A DNA stretch of 64,000 nucleotides from contig NC_092048.1 in assembly GCF_003086295.3 (NCBI RefSeq), forward strand, positions 41,230,425 through 41,294,424, read 5' to 3'. This document shows positions 21,066 to 33,500 of this stretch, one piece after another; the first letter of the stretch is position 1, and each line of letters starts with the position of its first letter. The position numbers and the translations under genes are program-made. The notes under the pieces were generated by a model that was not told the origin of the DNA, did not search any database, and saw only the letters and a program-made list of their open reading frames with translations. Source of the stretch: Arachis hypogaea (Eukaryota; Streptophyta; Magnoliopsida; Fabales; Fabaceae).

Positions 21066-21478
21066 GCCTTAGTGCCAAGTGTCTAGTGGGGACGGTGATA
21101 CGTAACACTCACTTGACATTATAAAGATAGCTCAGTGAGGACGGCGATACGTAACGCTCACTGGAGAGCTAAATGAAGGTTCCCCCATGAGGACGGCGAT
21201 GCGTAACACTCATGGAGGGGACGTTGACACTATAAGGATGGCTCGGTGAGGACGGCGATACGTAACGCTCACTAGAGACCGAAAGGAAGGTTCCCCCATG
21301 ATGCGTAACGCTCATGGAGGGGACGTTGATACTATAGGGACAGCTCAGTGAGAACGGCGATACATAACGCTCACTGGAGACCGAAAAGAAGGTTCTCCCA
21401 TGAGGACGGCGATGCGTAACGCTCATGAAGGAGACGTTGGGTGAGATAAGGACGGCGGTACCAAACGCTTATCTCAGG
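21066..21478. repeat. Hairpin family B array in the 5' LTR
   Basis: Eight units share the 17-nt loop GACGGCGATACGTAACG (or near), each between complementary arms that differ from unit to unit: cagtgag/ctcactg (21133-21163), ccatgag/ctcatgg (about 21186-21216), gtgag/ctcac (about 21246-21273), cagtgag/ctcactg (about 21346), catgag/ctcatg (about 21389) and gagataag/cttatctc (about 21442-21474). One unit near 21297 lost nine bases of its loop. Confidence 0.85.
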
Positions 21479-22288
21479 ACCAGTGTCGGGAATCGGGCAA
21501 CAAACCGACACATGAGTTCATGGCCTGTATAGGAATAAACATGCATCATACTTGTTTGTGCATACTTGTTGTAATTATGTTTTCATGATTGTGTGTGCTT
21601 GTGATTGGATTCTATATTCTGTAATTACTCTATGATTTGTGTTTGTCTTACATTGTTCGTGCCTATGATTAATTCTGTTTTGTGATTGAGTTTTGATGGT
21701 GATTCGTGTTGAATTGGGCTGTAGGCCGATTTGATTTTATTTAGGCCAAAGGCCGTGATTGGAATGACTAACGGTAACCTTTGGTTAAAACGCTTTCTGA
21801 GCAAGCGGTGAAGTATATGAAATGTCATTTTGCGTGAAATTTTTATAAGGAAAAATATGAGTTTCAAATTTGGATAATAAACTTAACTCCTAACTCCGAC
21901 CCTACTAAGAACTCCCCAATTCTTACCCCCTATCTCCACCCCTTTCAGCTACAGGTGCGAAGGTTTATTGCGAAGCTGTGGGAGCACAGAGGAATATGTT
22001 TACGAGTTGAGTTGTTAGAATTTATTTTCCCCTCGCCTTGCTAGTTAGAGTTTTATTCAGAGGGGTAGGTTCTGTAATTGCTTTTGTATGTAATACTACA
22101 ATGTATTATCAATATTAAGTATGTGAATATGTGGTTGTTTGTTCTTGTTAAAGAAGTTATAAATTTTAGTAAAACCATCGATAGATTTACGCGTAAAGGC
22201 TCAATATTAAATAGATAATAAAAGGAATTAGGTTAGTAACGCCTTACTTTTGGTACGATCATGAGGTGCTAAAAGTTAGGGTGCTACA

Positions 22289-22910
22289 TTATGGTATCAG
22301 AGTAGTTCGTTTCTATTAGAGCCTTGGGAATGGACTGACTATGCTTCACTGCATACTCTGAGTGTCTGTCATGCAATAGGACCTGTCCTAGTGACTAGAG
22401 TTTCAGTTTCAGATGCATGACTGTCTATTGATTAATGCTTTTAGTCGACCATTGCATTTCTCATGGTGTTAGGTTTGGCCAACTTAATACTGATGATTTG
22501 TGTATACGAGAACACTAATGGATTATCATAGATGAAATAGAAATTATAGGTTATGCGAATCGCGGGGTTTAAGAACGTTAAAAGTTACGTTTTAAGCATT
22601 CGTTTCAACGTATACTCTATACTCGTGCTATGTGACTTGGTGTCATCTCTTCTTTCATTGTTTTCTTTGGAATTCTTTGTTTCTGATTCCTTTCTTAAAA
22701 TGTGATTTGAATACTTCTTTCAGCCATATCTTATCATTCATGTATATCCTTGCCTGATTGTGATCCTATCTGTTCACTTGAAATCTTTTTGAGTGTTCAT
22801 CCTTGATGTTACTGGTATTTTTCTCATGAATCTGGTTTCTTTTTTTAGAGTTCGAACTTTTTTTATTATATTAATTTTCGAAGGTGAAATTTTTTGAAAG
22901 GTGGGTAAAA
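22289..22910 (+). mobile_element. Residual interior of the deleted Ty3/gypsy element
   Basis: Contains the primer-binding site tggtatcagag (22292-22302), complementary to the 3' end of initiator tRNA-Met, one step inside the LTR. It ends with a purine-rich tract gaaaggtgggtaaaa (about 22897-22911) beside the 3' LTR. Upstream of that, attttcgaaggtgaaat resembles the sequence after the integrase stop in Tekay-type elements, from memory. No coding sequence of any length remains. Confidence 0.75.
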
Positions 22911-23103
22911 TATAATGACCCACATTTTTAAAATATAAATATAAATAAGTTATAATTTATTTTATAAATTCTTTCTATTTTTAAAAATTAATTTACTAAG
23001 AATAATTAAATTAATTTATGATTATTAAAGTTTAAATTAATTATAATTTATTTTAATTAGTTTGAACTATTTATTAAAAGTTATTTTAATGAGTAAAATT
23101 AAA

Positions 23104-23174
<71 letters not shown>

Positions 23175-25419
23175 ACAAATGAAAAAGAAAAAAAAAGTGG
23201 CCGAAGCCATCAACCAAACAATAGGAAGAATGTTTATGAAAACATGGCTTGCATGCTTTTATATATGACACATGTCTTCTTATTTACTAAATCAATTGCC
23301 ACTTAATCAAGAATCATTATGTTTCATCTTCACTACTCTTTATTTGTAACCGAACTTGGAAAAGAAAGAAAGAGAAACCGTAGGTTGGGGAGGAAACTAT
23401 AAGTCCTTTTGATTTTCTGGCTTTGATTTTTTGAGATTTGTAACTCTAATAAAAAATCTAATCCGATTAAAGTGTTTGTATTCACCCCCTCTATACGATA
23501 ATATTACTTTTGTTCGGTGAAAACTGATGGTGACGTAGCTTTCTTTTTTCTTGAGTTCGGCCAATTGGAGTTTTAGGAGGTACAGACGTTTTCTTCTTCA
23601 ACAGCTCGGTCAAAAAGTTTTTCCAGAATTTCTGTTGTTTTGATTTCGTACAAAGTTAAGGTTTGGTAAATTTTAGAATAATTGAATGTGAATTTGATAA
23701 GTGAATGTTGATTTAGTTGATAATTGTTTGAGTTTAAATGAGTTTATGTTAAATTATTGTTGTTACTTGTGATTTGTTGGTTTGGCTTTGAAAAATAGTT
23801 CAGCGGTTGTTATTTTGATGATTTTGAGATTGTTTTGATATGATATTTTTGAGAAAATTGATAAGATTTGGTAGTTGAAAGATAAAATTAAGAACTGAGA
23901 AAAATCGATAATAATAAAGCTTAAGAAACGAACTTAAAACTCAAGCTGAAAATTTACAGAATTTTGGAAATGAGATTCAATTCTTTGATAAAGTTATAAT
24001 CGGAGAAATTAAGATTTATATTTGAGAATGAAATAGTAATTTAATAAAAATTGAAGTTAGTTTTATAATTATATACGTTTTTGGGTATTTTGGGTAATAA
24101 GTAAAGTTCAATGGTAAAATGAATATTTTATAAAAGTTCAGGCTATTTTTATAAATATGAAAATAACTGAGGATTTGAATAAAATATATAAATATATTAA
24201 GGGTAAAAATAGAACATTAAAAGATTTATGATTTAGAAAGTAATTGATAAAAGTTTAAAAGTAAGGTTTTATAAACTAAATTTTAAGAATATATATATAT
24301 ATATATATTATTTAAAATATCTTATTTATAATATTGTTATTATTATTTTATTAAGAATATTATCTAGTAAAGGTGTTATTAATATTATTATAAGTCAGAG
24401 AAGAGCAAACAGAGTAATCTTAAAAATTTTAGAGAACGCATACATAATTAAAGTACTTTACAATTCTTTTCCATAAGATACTTAGAAAAAGGCGAGGGAA
24501 GAATGTGAAGTTGAGTTATGATAAAGAATTAAAAGATTGAAGAAAAGAAGAGAGAAAGAAAAGAAGTAAGAAAATAAAAAGAAAGATGAGAAAGAAAAGA
24601 ATGTATTAACTAAAGGGATCTCTGCCACAGGAGAGCAGAGACTAAAGATAAAAAGACTTTAAAAGACTGTCTGCCACAGGAGAGGAGAAAGTAAAGACTA
24701 AAAGATTTTAATGAACATCTGCCACAGTAGATCAGATAGAAAAGAAGGTATTAATTAAAGGGATCTCTACCGCAGTAGATTAGAGAGCAAAGATTGGAAA
24801 GAAATTGAGTGTTGTTTGGGACTTAGTGCCGAGTGTCTAGTGGGGACGGCGATACATAACGCTCACTTGACACTATAAGGACGGCTCAATGAGGACGGCG
24901 ATACATAACGCTCACTGGAGACCAAAAGGAAGGTTCCCCCATGAGGACGGCGATGCGTAACGCTCATGGTGGGACGTTGATACTATAGGGATGGCTCAGT
25001 GAGGATGGCGATGCGTAACGCTCATGGAGGAGACGTTGGTTGAGATAAGGATGGTGGTACGAAATGCTTATCTCAGGACCAGTGTCGAGAATCGGGCAAC
25101 AAACTGACACATGAGCTTATGGTCTGTATAGGACTAGACAAGCATAATACTTGTTTGCGCATACTTCTTGTGATTATGTTTTCATGATTGTGTGTGCTTG
25201 TGATTAAATTCTATGTTCTGTAATTACTCTCTGATTTGTGTTTGTCTTGCATTGTTTGTGCCCATGATTTATTGTTTTGTGATTGAGTTTTGATGGTGAT
25301 TTGTGTTGAATTGAGTCGTAGTCCGAGTTGATTTGATTTGGGGCAAAGGCCATGATTGAAAGGACCAGCGGTAAACTTTGGTTAAAACGATTTCTTAGCA
25401 AGTGGTGAAATATATGAAA
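22911..25419 (+). repeat. 3' LTR (3'-truncated)
   Basis: Starts tataatgaccc (a decayed TG terminus) directly after the purine tract, carries a long ATT microsatellite, and from 23332 matches the 5' LTR. Homology stops at 25419 within 'gtgaaatatatgaaatg', where unrelated AT-rich sequence begins. Its hairpin B array is shorter (about 24834-25080), and one unit is a hybrid (cagtgag arm with catgg arm), as expected from a deletion between units. Confidence 0.8.
23104..23173. repeat. (ATT)n microsatellite, about 23 units
   Basis: An uninterrupted ATT run inside the 3' LTR. The matching part of the 5' LTR is missing, so growth cannot be compared. The Ile and Asn homopolymer frames over it are artefacts. 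Confidence 0.95.
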
Positions 25420-25825
25420 TGATGATAAAAGCAGTAAAAAGGTTCAAAAGAATTTTAAAGATAAATAGATTAAAGATAAATTATTTAAGTTTAATTTAAT
25501 TTTTTGGAAAAAAAAAATATGTGACTGATTTAATTTATGCAATATTAAAATTTTCCTAAAAAAAGTGTCTTAACAAAATGGGTGACGAACTTCATTTTGT
25601 TGTTACAAATTATATTAAAAAGTATAGATTTCATCAATTAAATCACACAATTTTGACTTAATTTATGGAGATTTTTAATTATTACTTTCAATGAATTCAT
25701 AAATGAAAAATATATTTTTTATGCTCTTAATTAATTTCTTAATTCCTTTATATGTCATTCAATGCCGTGATCAATTTTGTTTAAGTATTTCAAAGTTAAA
25801 GCACTTCAGTGGCTTCAAAGAATAA
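25420..25825. other. AT-rich DNA, no gene seen
   Basis: Simple A- and T-rich sequence between the truncated LTR and an LTR-like remnant. Nothing recognisable. Confidence 0.4.
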
Positions 25826-26450
25826 AAAAAAGCAGAGCAAAGAAGCAATTTCGGAAAGCAATATGGAGTGAAAGTTGATAAAGTCCTTGCGTGGGCGAGC
25901 TTCTGTCACGGGTGCTAGTTCTTCACGTAGGTGAGCTTTTGCCGTGCGTGCAAGTTATCTGCCTGAGCACCTTTCCTTCGCGTGAGCAAAATTCTTGCAT
26001 GCGCAAGACTTCTTCGAGTGAGCGAAAAAGCTCTACGTGCTTGGATTAATGAAACACGTGCATCTTCGTTTTGGGCTTTCAAAAGGCCCCAATTACTATA
26101 TTCGGAAACATTTTGGGTGCCAAGACGAGGGAGGAAGTAGGACACACACTCATACACTTACATTTTACACATTATTTTCTGGGAGTTTAAGGAAATTCTA
26201 GAGAGAGAAGCTCCAAATTCTCCAACTTCTCTCTAGAATTCCTAGAATTTTACTCAATTTTATTTAGTTTTAAATTTTAGTCATGTTTAATTCTAGTTTT
26301 AATCTTGTTTTTTATTCTTGCATTATAATTCTCAGACTTTGGTGTTAGTTTGCTTTCTTCTATTTTGTTATTTGATGAACTTGTGAATTTTTTATTTTTA
26401 TTAATGAAGTTGATGTTTTAAGTTTTATACTAGTGTATGTTCTCGTGCTC
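25826..26450 (+). repeat. LTR remnant, probably Athila-like
   Basis: 25880-26060 holds a cluster of gcgtgagc / cacgtgc phrases, a decayed version of the CG-rich clusters seen in other LTRs here. It is followed by a hairpin (ggaaattctagagag... against ctctctagaattcc, about 26189-26241) and a T-rich region typical of the R/U5 part of Athila-type LTRs. Both ends are unclear and there is no partner LTR in the window. The minus-strand frame 25915-26157 is a by-product of the repeated phrases. Confidence 0.45.
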
Positions 26451-26587
26451 TGTACAGGGTAATACATAAAATTATATAAATTTTTTATTAAAATTTAAAT
26501 GAAAATTATGTATTGTAATTATTATTATAAATATTTTATAACTTAAAAATATTTAAAATAATTAATATTTATTTTAATCAATTTGAA

Positions 26588-26757
26588 TTTGTTGAATGGT
26601 CATTCATTTGTCCGCTTAAATAAGTATTTGGAGTTCGAATCTCGTCTTGTGTGTATAACAATTCATTAGTTAGCGACAGACCCTTAATAAATAGAGCATC
26701 AATATGTGGTGGATTAGTCCTCGACTTGCCGAGTTAGGAAATCCATAGAAAAAAATT
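26588..26757 (+). mobile_element. Degenerate tRNA-derived SINE
   Basis: A Pol III B-box-like gttcgaatctc (about 26633) follows a tRNA-like start. The tail contains 'taataaatagagc', 'ggattagtcctcgac' and 'tgccgagtt', the layout I recall for Au-type SINEs of flowering plants. The end runs into a short A-rich stretch. No clear target duplication was found. Confidence 0.55.
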
Positions 26758-28907
26758 GTATTTGTCTTTAAAATAAAATAATTTCTCATTAATAGCAATA
26801 CTTATGGACTTTTGTCTTTATTAAAATTTACTTGGACAATTTTATTTGTTGGTATCATATTCATTCTTATAGTCAAAATAATATGATCAACATTGTTACT
26901 TATTAAAACTTCACATTTTATGAAATGATTTTTAAATTTTCAAATTCATAAACTTATATCATTACAAAAGTTATTAGATTGATTAATATTTCTTGATAAC
27001 ATGGTGTACCGAAACACCATCGTTGAGTATTAGTTAGTGTAAAAAGAAACCAATAACAACTTTTGTTATTTAATATATAATTTATTCTATTGAAAAATAA
27101 ATTAATATTTGCTAAACTTGTAAATACATTTTCTTCTAATTTTTTACACCATTTTATTTGACAATATTTACTAATAAAAATAGCAAATGGCCATACTATC
27201 CTACAATATATATGATGTACAAAGTAATTTCTTATCTTAAAATGAATTCTGGTTAATGAGATAATTTAAAATATTTTTTTTATTTTCTTACTCAAATTTA
27301 AATTTAAAGTTAGAATTGATTAACAACTCATCCTTTTTTAATTTCAATAAAAAAATAAATTGGTTAGATACAAAATATTCAACATTTAATAATTTTAATT
27401 ATTTAAATTTTAATTACCAAAAATTGGGTTAAAAATTAATTATTAATTATAAACTTAATAATCGATAATATATATATATATATTAATACGTAAATAATAA
27501 TATCCAATGTATTGACTATTTTTTTTTTACAGAATTAATGTATAATCTATTGAGAATTAATTTATTATCCAAAATTTCTTTCATAAACTTTGTAATATGT
27601 GATAATAGTGATCTTATTTTTTATTATTATTTAAGAAATTTTTTATAATTTTTTAATTATGTAATTAACTTAATTAATAACCTTTATTATTGTTTTTATA
27701 CTAAAAAAATATTAATTTATACTATTTACATATTTTTTACTACTAATAAATAAATAAGTATTTACACTATTATACTTATTGTTTTAGATGATGACTTAAG
27801 TTATTTATTTTGTATATTAAATAATATTTTGTATGTTAAATTTATTAAATATTAAGATGAAAAAATTATTTAATAAATTATACAAATAGTCATTACAAAA
27901 AAAATTATATATCATATATAATAATCCTTGATATATATAGTGTCATCTATATATTAACATTATCTATTTTAATTATGTGAATGGTTATTGTTATTTTCAC
28001 TTTTTTGTTACATTAGAAAATAATATTTAAAACTAAAAAAAAGAGATAATTAATTTTTTTAATTTGAATTAAAAAATGTCTTGTAAATATATCCAACTTT
28101 TATATATACTAAGTATTATAATATTAAATAGTATAGTATTTGCTATAACAATGACTCAAAATATTAATCTATGATATATTTGAATCTAATGAGACCTCAA
28201 TGTAAGTAAGATAAACTAAAATCCATTGTTAAGGTCACAAATCTGACTTAAGTTCATTACCTTAAAGGCTCAATGCAGATAAAGTCCACGTGTCCCTTCT
28301 TAAATCTGCTCAAATTGGATCTCCATTGCTAGTTAGATATGGTAACGAGTACTCAGGGTAGCGTGAGAAGTCCCTTTTCCATCCCTCACTCCTATTTAAA
28401 AAAAAAATGCCCCCGTTCCTTTTCCGTCATTGCAAGCTCCTGTTTAATTACCCCTTAGAAAACGCAGATCTTCTTGGATATCTACGAATATTCTTTCAAA
28501 ATTTTTGAAAAAAAATTAACACAAAAAAATATAATATAAACATCATAAAATAATCAATTCAATATAATTCAACATAATTTATAACATATTCGTTATGAAA
28601 AATAACATTTTAAAAGGAGAAAACATAAAAATATATTCCAACATAATAATATAACATAATTTTTTAGAACTATATTAAGCAACGTAGTGACGAATTTGAG
28701 AGACAGAAAAAGTGAATTAGAGAGACAGGGGATCGAGGCTGAGAATGAGCTAGAAGAAAAAAGAAAATTTTGAATTGGAGGCAGAATGTAGGGTTACTAA
28801 ATTCAAGAAATGGATTTATGTATACATAAATTAGGATAAATTAATAATTTTATATTCGTGTATATTTAATAGGTTCCATGGGCGGGTACTTATATCTATG
28901 TCTCCAT
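26758..28907. other. AT-rich intergenic DNA
   Basis: Over 2 kb of AT-rich sequence with a short (TA)n run near 27470. A GC-richer stretch at about 28250-28450 could be a decayed element, since its right-hand counterpart seems to continue beyond the hAT MITE (29597-29680), but no ends were found. No gene or RNA. Confidence 0.4.
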
Positions 28908-29588
28908 TAGGGGTGGCAAACGGGAAAGCCCGCCTTGTCTAACCAAAAGTCCGCCATCTGGTGGGCTGGTCCGGCCCGCCCCACCTAATAAAGCGGTCCT
29001 GAATTTCTCCCCCGTCCCGCCTAATGGTAGGCTGGCGAGCTCTCCTTTTTTTTATAAACCATTAAATATTAAACAATATATATAATTTCACAACAATTTC
29101 AATAAACTTATAATTTTTAAAAATATAAAAAAATTATAATTTTTTAATTTACACACATTAAAGTTTTTATAATTATAAATATGTAATAAACATAATTATA
29201 AACCAAATTTTTTGAAACAAAATAATAAAATCAACATTGTCTAAAGTAAAACAAATATTATCCAAAATATATAATTAAACACCTTCAAGTTTATAATCAA
29301 TCAAACATAAAACATAATCCAAAATATAACCTAGAACATCTTCAATTATCATCTTCATCCTCTTGTAGATCAATAACATCACAGAAATTTATAAAAAAAA
29401 TGGCTTTGACAAAATAAAAGCTTGGTCCAGCGGGAAAGTCTGCCCTGCCCGCCAAAGTCCATGGATTAAGCAGTGCGGGGGTAGGCGGGCTTTTTAAGTT
29501 TGGCGGTCTCAAATTTTCAGCCCAATCTGCCTTTTTTGGCGGGTTATGCGGGTCAGTTCAATGGGTTTTATCCCGTTTGCTACCCCTA
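28908..29588. mobile_element. hAT-type MITE (681 bp)
   Basis: Terminal inverted repeats taggggtggcaaacggg and cccgtttgctacccccta-like (cccgtttgctacccct plus a). The flanks gtctccat (28900-28907) and gtccccat (29589-29596) form an 8-bp target duplication with one mismatch, as for hAT elements. GC-rich 'gcccgcc' and 'ggcgggc' subterminal parts surround an AT-rich centre with no frame. Confidence 0.88.
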
Positions 29589-29852
29589 GTCCCCATCCAT
29601 TTTTAGATGACAGGTCGTGAGGATTTCATGAGTCCTCATCTAGCCCTAAAACGCGAGTAATCTCTGCAAATACCCACTTTGATTGTTTTTGTAATCATCT
29701 CTATTGCTAGCATTCATTGGTTCGTGATGTGGAGCTATTCTAGCCACTCAATAAATTCTCAGATAATAAAAGTTTAGGTTAGATCACTTTCATAAAATCA
29801 CATGTATCCTTGTTATAACAATATTAATAGAAGATAAATGGATAAACACTAA

Positions 29853-30313
29853 GCTATTGTTTGGATATAAGATGGAAAATAAGAGGAAAGAAAATGGAAA
29901 GAAAGAAAATGAGAGGAAAGAAAATAAAAAGAAAATAATATTTTTTTGTGTTGTTTAGATGAAGAAAAAATGAATGGAAAGAAAATAGAAAAAAAAATTT
30001 TCTTTTGCTTGGATGGAAGGAAAAGTAAGAAGAGAAAAATTATAATAGAGTAAAATTATATTAATGTTTTTATATATTATATATAAATTTTAATTCAAAT
30101 GGTAATTCTGTATTTTTACCCATGTTTGCACTTTTGCATCAGTTTTCTTCGCAATTTTGAAGAGAAAAAATTTACATGAGCTCCATATACACTTTTATAT
30201 TTTTCCTTCAATTTCTTTGTTGATCCAAACAATAAAAAAATGATATTATTTTTCATCCATTTTCTTCTCTAGCATTTTATTTTCCTACAAATTCTTCTAA
30301 TCCAAACAATGCA
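29853..30313. mobile_element. MITE with TAA target duplication
   Basis: Ends gctattgtttggat and atccaaacaatgca are inverted with two mismatches. TAA flanks both (29850-29852, 30314-30316). The left arm is a long purine run (gaggaaagaaaat repeats) and the right arm its rough complement. Consistent with a PIF/Harbinger-type MITE. Confidence 0.7.
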
Positions 30314-30462
30314 TAAATAAGTCACATTTTTCATACATATATAACAATAACTAATATCACATATTAGGTTAATTTACGTTGATAAACCAAAGCTACCCCA
30401 AAATTACCTGAATCACCTAAATTCAAAAATATTACCTAGTTGTCTCCGTTTACATTTCTATA

Positions 30463-30529
30463 TAAATCAAATTTAATGAATTCGAATTAGGGTAATAAGT
30501 AGTAAATCGAATATATAGGATTCAAATTA
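30463..30529. repeat. 27-nt palindrome array, left part (two units)
   Basis: Units at 30463-30489 and 30503-30529, each exactly 27 nt, with arms like taaatcgaat and attcgattta (allowing A/G or T/C variants) around a 7-nt centre. The array continues at 39261 on the other side of the inserted chromovirus. Confidence 0.85.
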
Positions 30530-30534
30530 CTTGA

Positions 30535-33500
30535 TGTAACACCCTACCATACAGAGACTTATGCTTAAGTCATAATTCAGAGATGGCAAGCTATTACGAC
30601 CTCTAAAACAAAAATTTAGTACGTATAGTAGTATGAATAATTGATTATAAGTAGGAGCCTTTGTAGAAAAAGGGGTAAACAAAAACCGTAACTCGAAAGC
30701 GCAACACTCCGATCGATAACGTAACGAGCAAAGGATAAGCTAGCGCAAGATCATGTATATAAAGAGTGTCAAAAACGGGAATATCAAGACTCAAAGTCCG
30801 GCCGCGAAGATAACCGGTCCGAGCATAGCAATATATACATATAGTAAAATAAGGAAAACCCAAAGGGACACAAATACAGAAACCTATTCTCCAAAACCTC
30901 CTATAAGAGGAGTCATCACAGTTTGTATTATTTAATGGAGATAAAAGTATCTAAACAAGATATATAACCCAAAACAGAGTCCCGAGAACAAAGGATCTTC
31001 GCTAATCCAGAAGTCTCCAGCATGCCTCAACGAGAAGCCTCACGTCCTACATCTGAAAACCACAAAATCCGCATGGGTGAGAACCAGAGGTCCCCAGCAC
31101 GGTAACAGCTTCCACATATATAATACATAATAATAGAGGAAAGCCGAAGGCAATCCTAGAACTTCCCCCCAGATAATATCAAAGCTTATAAACAAACTAA
31201 ACCGTAAGTGGCAACTGACTAAAGATTCTTCAGTCTAACTAATACTTCCCTTTCCAATTCCTTCAGACCTCCCAACCACCAGCAGGAGTATAATATAGCA
31301 AACATAGTTATATCAGACAAGAGATTTACAAATAGGAACAGATAAGGCATTTAGACAATTAGCAAGTAATATGCAGTCAAATATGCAATCTCAAACAATT
31401 CATGTAGTATGCTTATGATGCATGCCTGTCCCTAGTGGCTGATGATATCATCTGTCGGTTATAGAGCCAACCCGACAAGTCCTGGTAGCTAACCATTGGA
31501 CTGTTCCTCTGTCGTGCATCCCCAACTCGAGTTATACTCATCATAAACTTGATCATAATCATGATCCATATCCATCACCCTCACTGGTGAATATTTATGG
31601 GGGCGAGCTCATCCGGGCCTTTCACAGTGCCCGGCCACACTTACGACATTGGGTTAACAGAGCTTCGAGTCTCAACCTGGAGCACGTGGTGGCTAGCCAC
31701 TGTTACTACCCAGGGAAACCCTCATCTCCAATGGTAGAAGTGCAAACATTCACAATTCATTCAACAGCATATATGCATTTATACTTAGCCATAAACATGG
31801 CTCCGCCGTCACACGGCATAATCCAGCCATCCGGCTCACGGTTAAATCCATAACCAGCCAATTCATTAACAATTATGGCCCTTCGGCCCATGGCATAACA
31901 AGCACTTCCACTGCCATTCTCCGCATCTCACATAATCATCTTTGATCCTCAATAATCATTCATTTTTCCCCTTGCTTCACTCGCAAGTTACCACATTCAC
32001 TAGTCCTTTTTCTCATGCTAGGCATATCATAATGATTTAAGACATAAGTGGTGAGAACAGAGGCTTAGAAGTATGAAATTTGGCTTTTAAAACTCAAAAA
32101 TTAACTTTGGGATGAAAACAGGGCCACGCGTACGCGCACTCCACGCGCAAGCGTCATACGCGCGAACGCGCGGGTTGAAAGTTAGCCAAACGACGCGCAC
32201 GCGTCAGCCACGCGTACGCGTGGGTACTCTTGCGCCGCAGGCACAAAACTGGCACAACTCTGGCACAACTCTCTGGAAAATGGCTGGGCATTCGATGCAG
32301 CGCATCGACGTGCTCGCGCACACCACGCGCACGCGTGGATGGTGCTTTTCTCGAAGAACGGCGCTTACGCGCCAAGTGCGCCTACGCGCGGGGGTGATTC
32401 TGCTAAAATTTTTCTAAGTTAAAAGCTGCAGAATTTACAGATTCAACCCCCAATCTTCCGACGGACATAACTCCCTCATTTCAAATCGTTTTTCACCCGT
32501 TCTTCAAACGGCATGGACATCCCGGATCCAATTTCATTTCTAAACAAATTTGGCACAAATCAGAGATCCGTAGTCCAAGTTATGTCCCGTCAAAGTATGC
32601 CCAAAAACCATGTTTTCATACAAAACCACAAAGTGCCATCTTCAAAACAAGCCACTTTCAACTCTTTTCAAAATCAATTAAAACATGCCAATTTCAACCC
32701 TTCTCTTTGAAATCATTCAAAATGTACCAAAATCAACAACAAGCCATCCTCAACTCACATTGACCCTTTACCCAAAAATTTCCAAAATCACCATCTAACC
32801 ATTTTAACACTTCTCAATCAATGGCTAAAGGACAAACACAATATCATATCATACATCCTCCCTCTTCCCAATTTCCAATAATTCCATTTCCAATCAACCA
32901 TCAATATACATAATCATCATCATACTCACCATCAACATGGTACCACCCATCAATTCAACCTCAATCATTCATCAAGCATATATCACAACATGCATTTTCT
33001 CATATATCACACAAATAAGGCATCAATATTCATAATCACATATATGAACACATCATATATCTCAACCATTCAACAACACCAACAATTCAATGCCTATCTT
33101 AGGGCCTCTAGTCTAAGTATTTCCTACCACATTACATATTAGATACGGAAAACCGAAACCATACCTTAGCCGATTTCCCAAGCTCAACCGGGGCACTTCC
33201 AAACCACTTGTCCACAAGCTCTCAAGGTCTCAACACCTCCAAGAATAGATTTTATCACACAAAGCCCTCTCTCAAGCTTTCCAAAATCACCAATCAAGCT
33301 CCAATATTCACATATACACAACCTAAGCCACAATCATCATATCCATACACAACATCTCAATACCCAAACATCATAGAACAACAAATTACACTAGGGTTGA
33401 GAATCTTACCACACCCAAGGTTCAAGGAGACAAGATTAACCTTCTCCTTCAAGAGAGTTGGGTCCTATAACATCAAAGAATCCAAAATCTCAACATTTCA

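Larger units (their letters stand above)
19548..22288 (+). repeat. 5' LTR (5'-truncated) with hairpin arrays
   Basis: Aligns with 23332-25419 from its first base (cctctttatttgtaaccg) through the minisatellite-like hairpin region and ends gtgctaca just before the primer site. Two hairpin families lie at about 20840-21030 and 21066-21478. A (TA)n run is at about 20510-20529. Short frames on both strands in the repeated region are spurious. Confidence 0.85.
19548..25419 (+). mobile_element. Internally deleted Ty3/gypsy retrotransposon
   Basis: Two copies of a long LTR in plus orientation (19548-22288, lacking its first 0.4 kb; 22911-25419, lacking its last 0.45 kb) flank only 622 bp of interior. 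The interior begins with a tRNA-Met primer site and ends with a purine tract, so both ends of a normal element are present while gag and pol are gone. The 5' LTR starts exactly where the CACTA element ends. The LTRs are clearly diverged (many substitutions and small indels), so this is older than the two elements at 4147 and 30535. The lineage is probably chromovirus, judged from the primer and the phrase before the 3' LTR. Confidence 0.8.

Noticed and set aside
21169..21426. Repetitive minus-strand frame (85 codons) over the hairpin array
   Set aside because: It is a translation of the repeated units and is broken in the other LTR copy.
23062..23271. Ile and Asn homopolymer frames
   Set aside because: They are translations of the ATT microsatellite.
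26633..26643. A possible transfer RNA gene at the B-box-like sequence
   Set aside because: No cloverleaf could be folded; the downstream tail matches a SINE layout rather than a tRNA gene.
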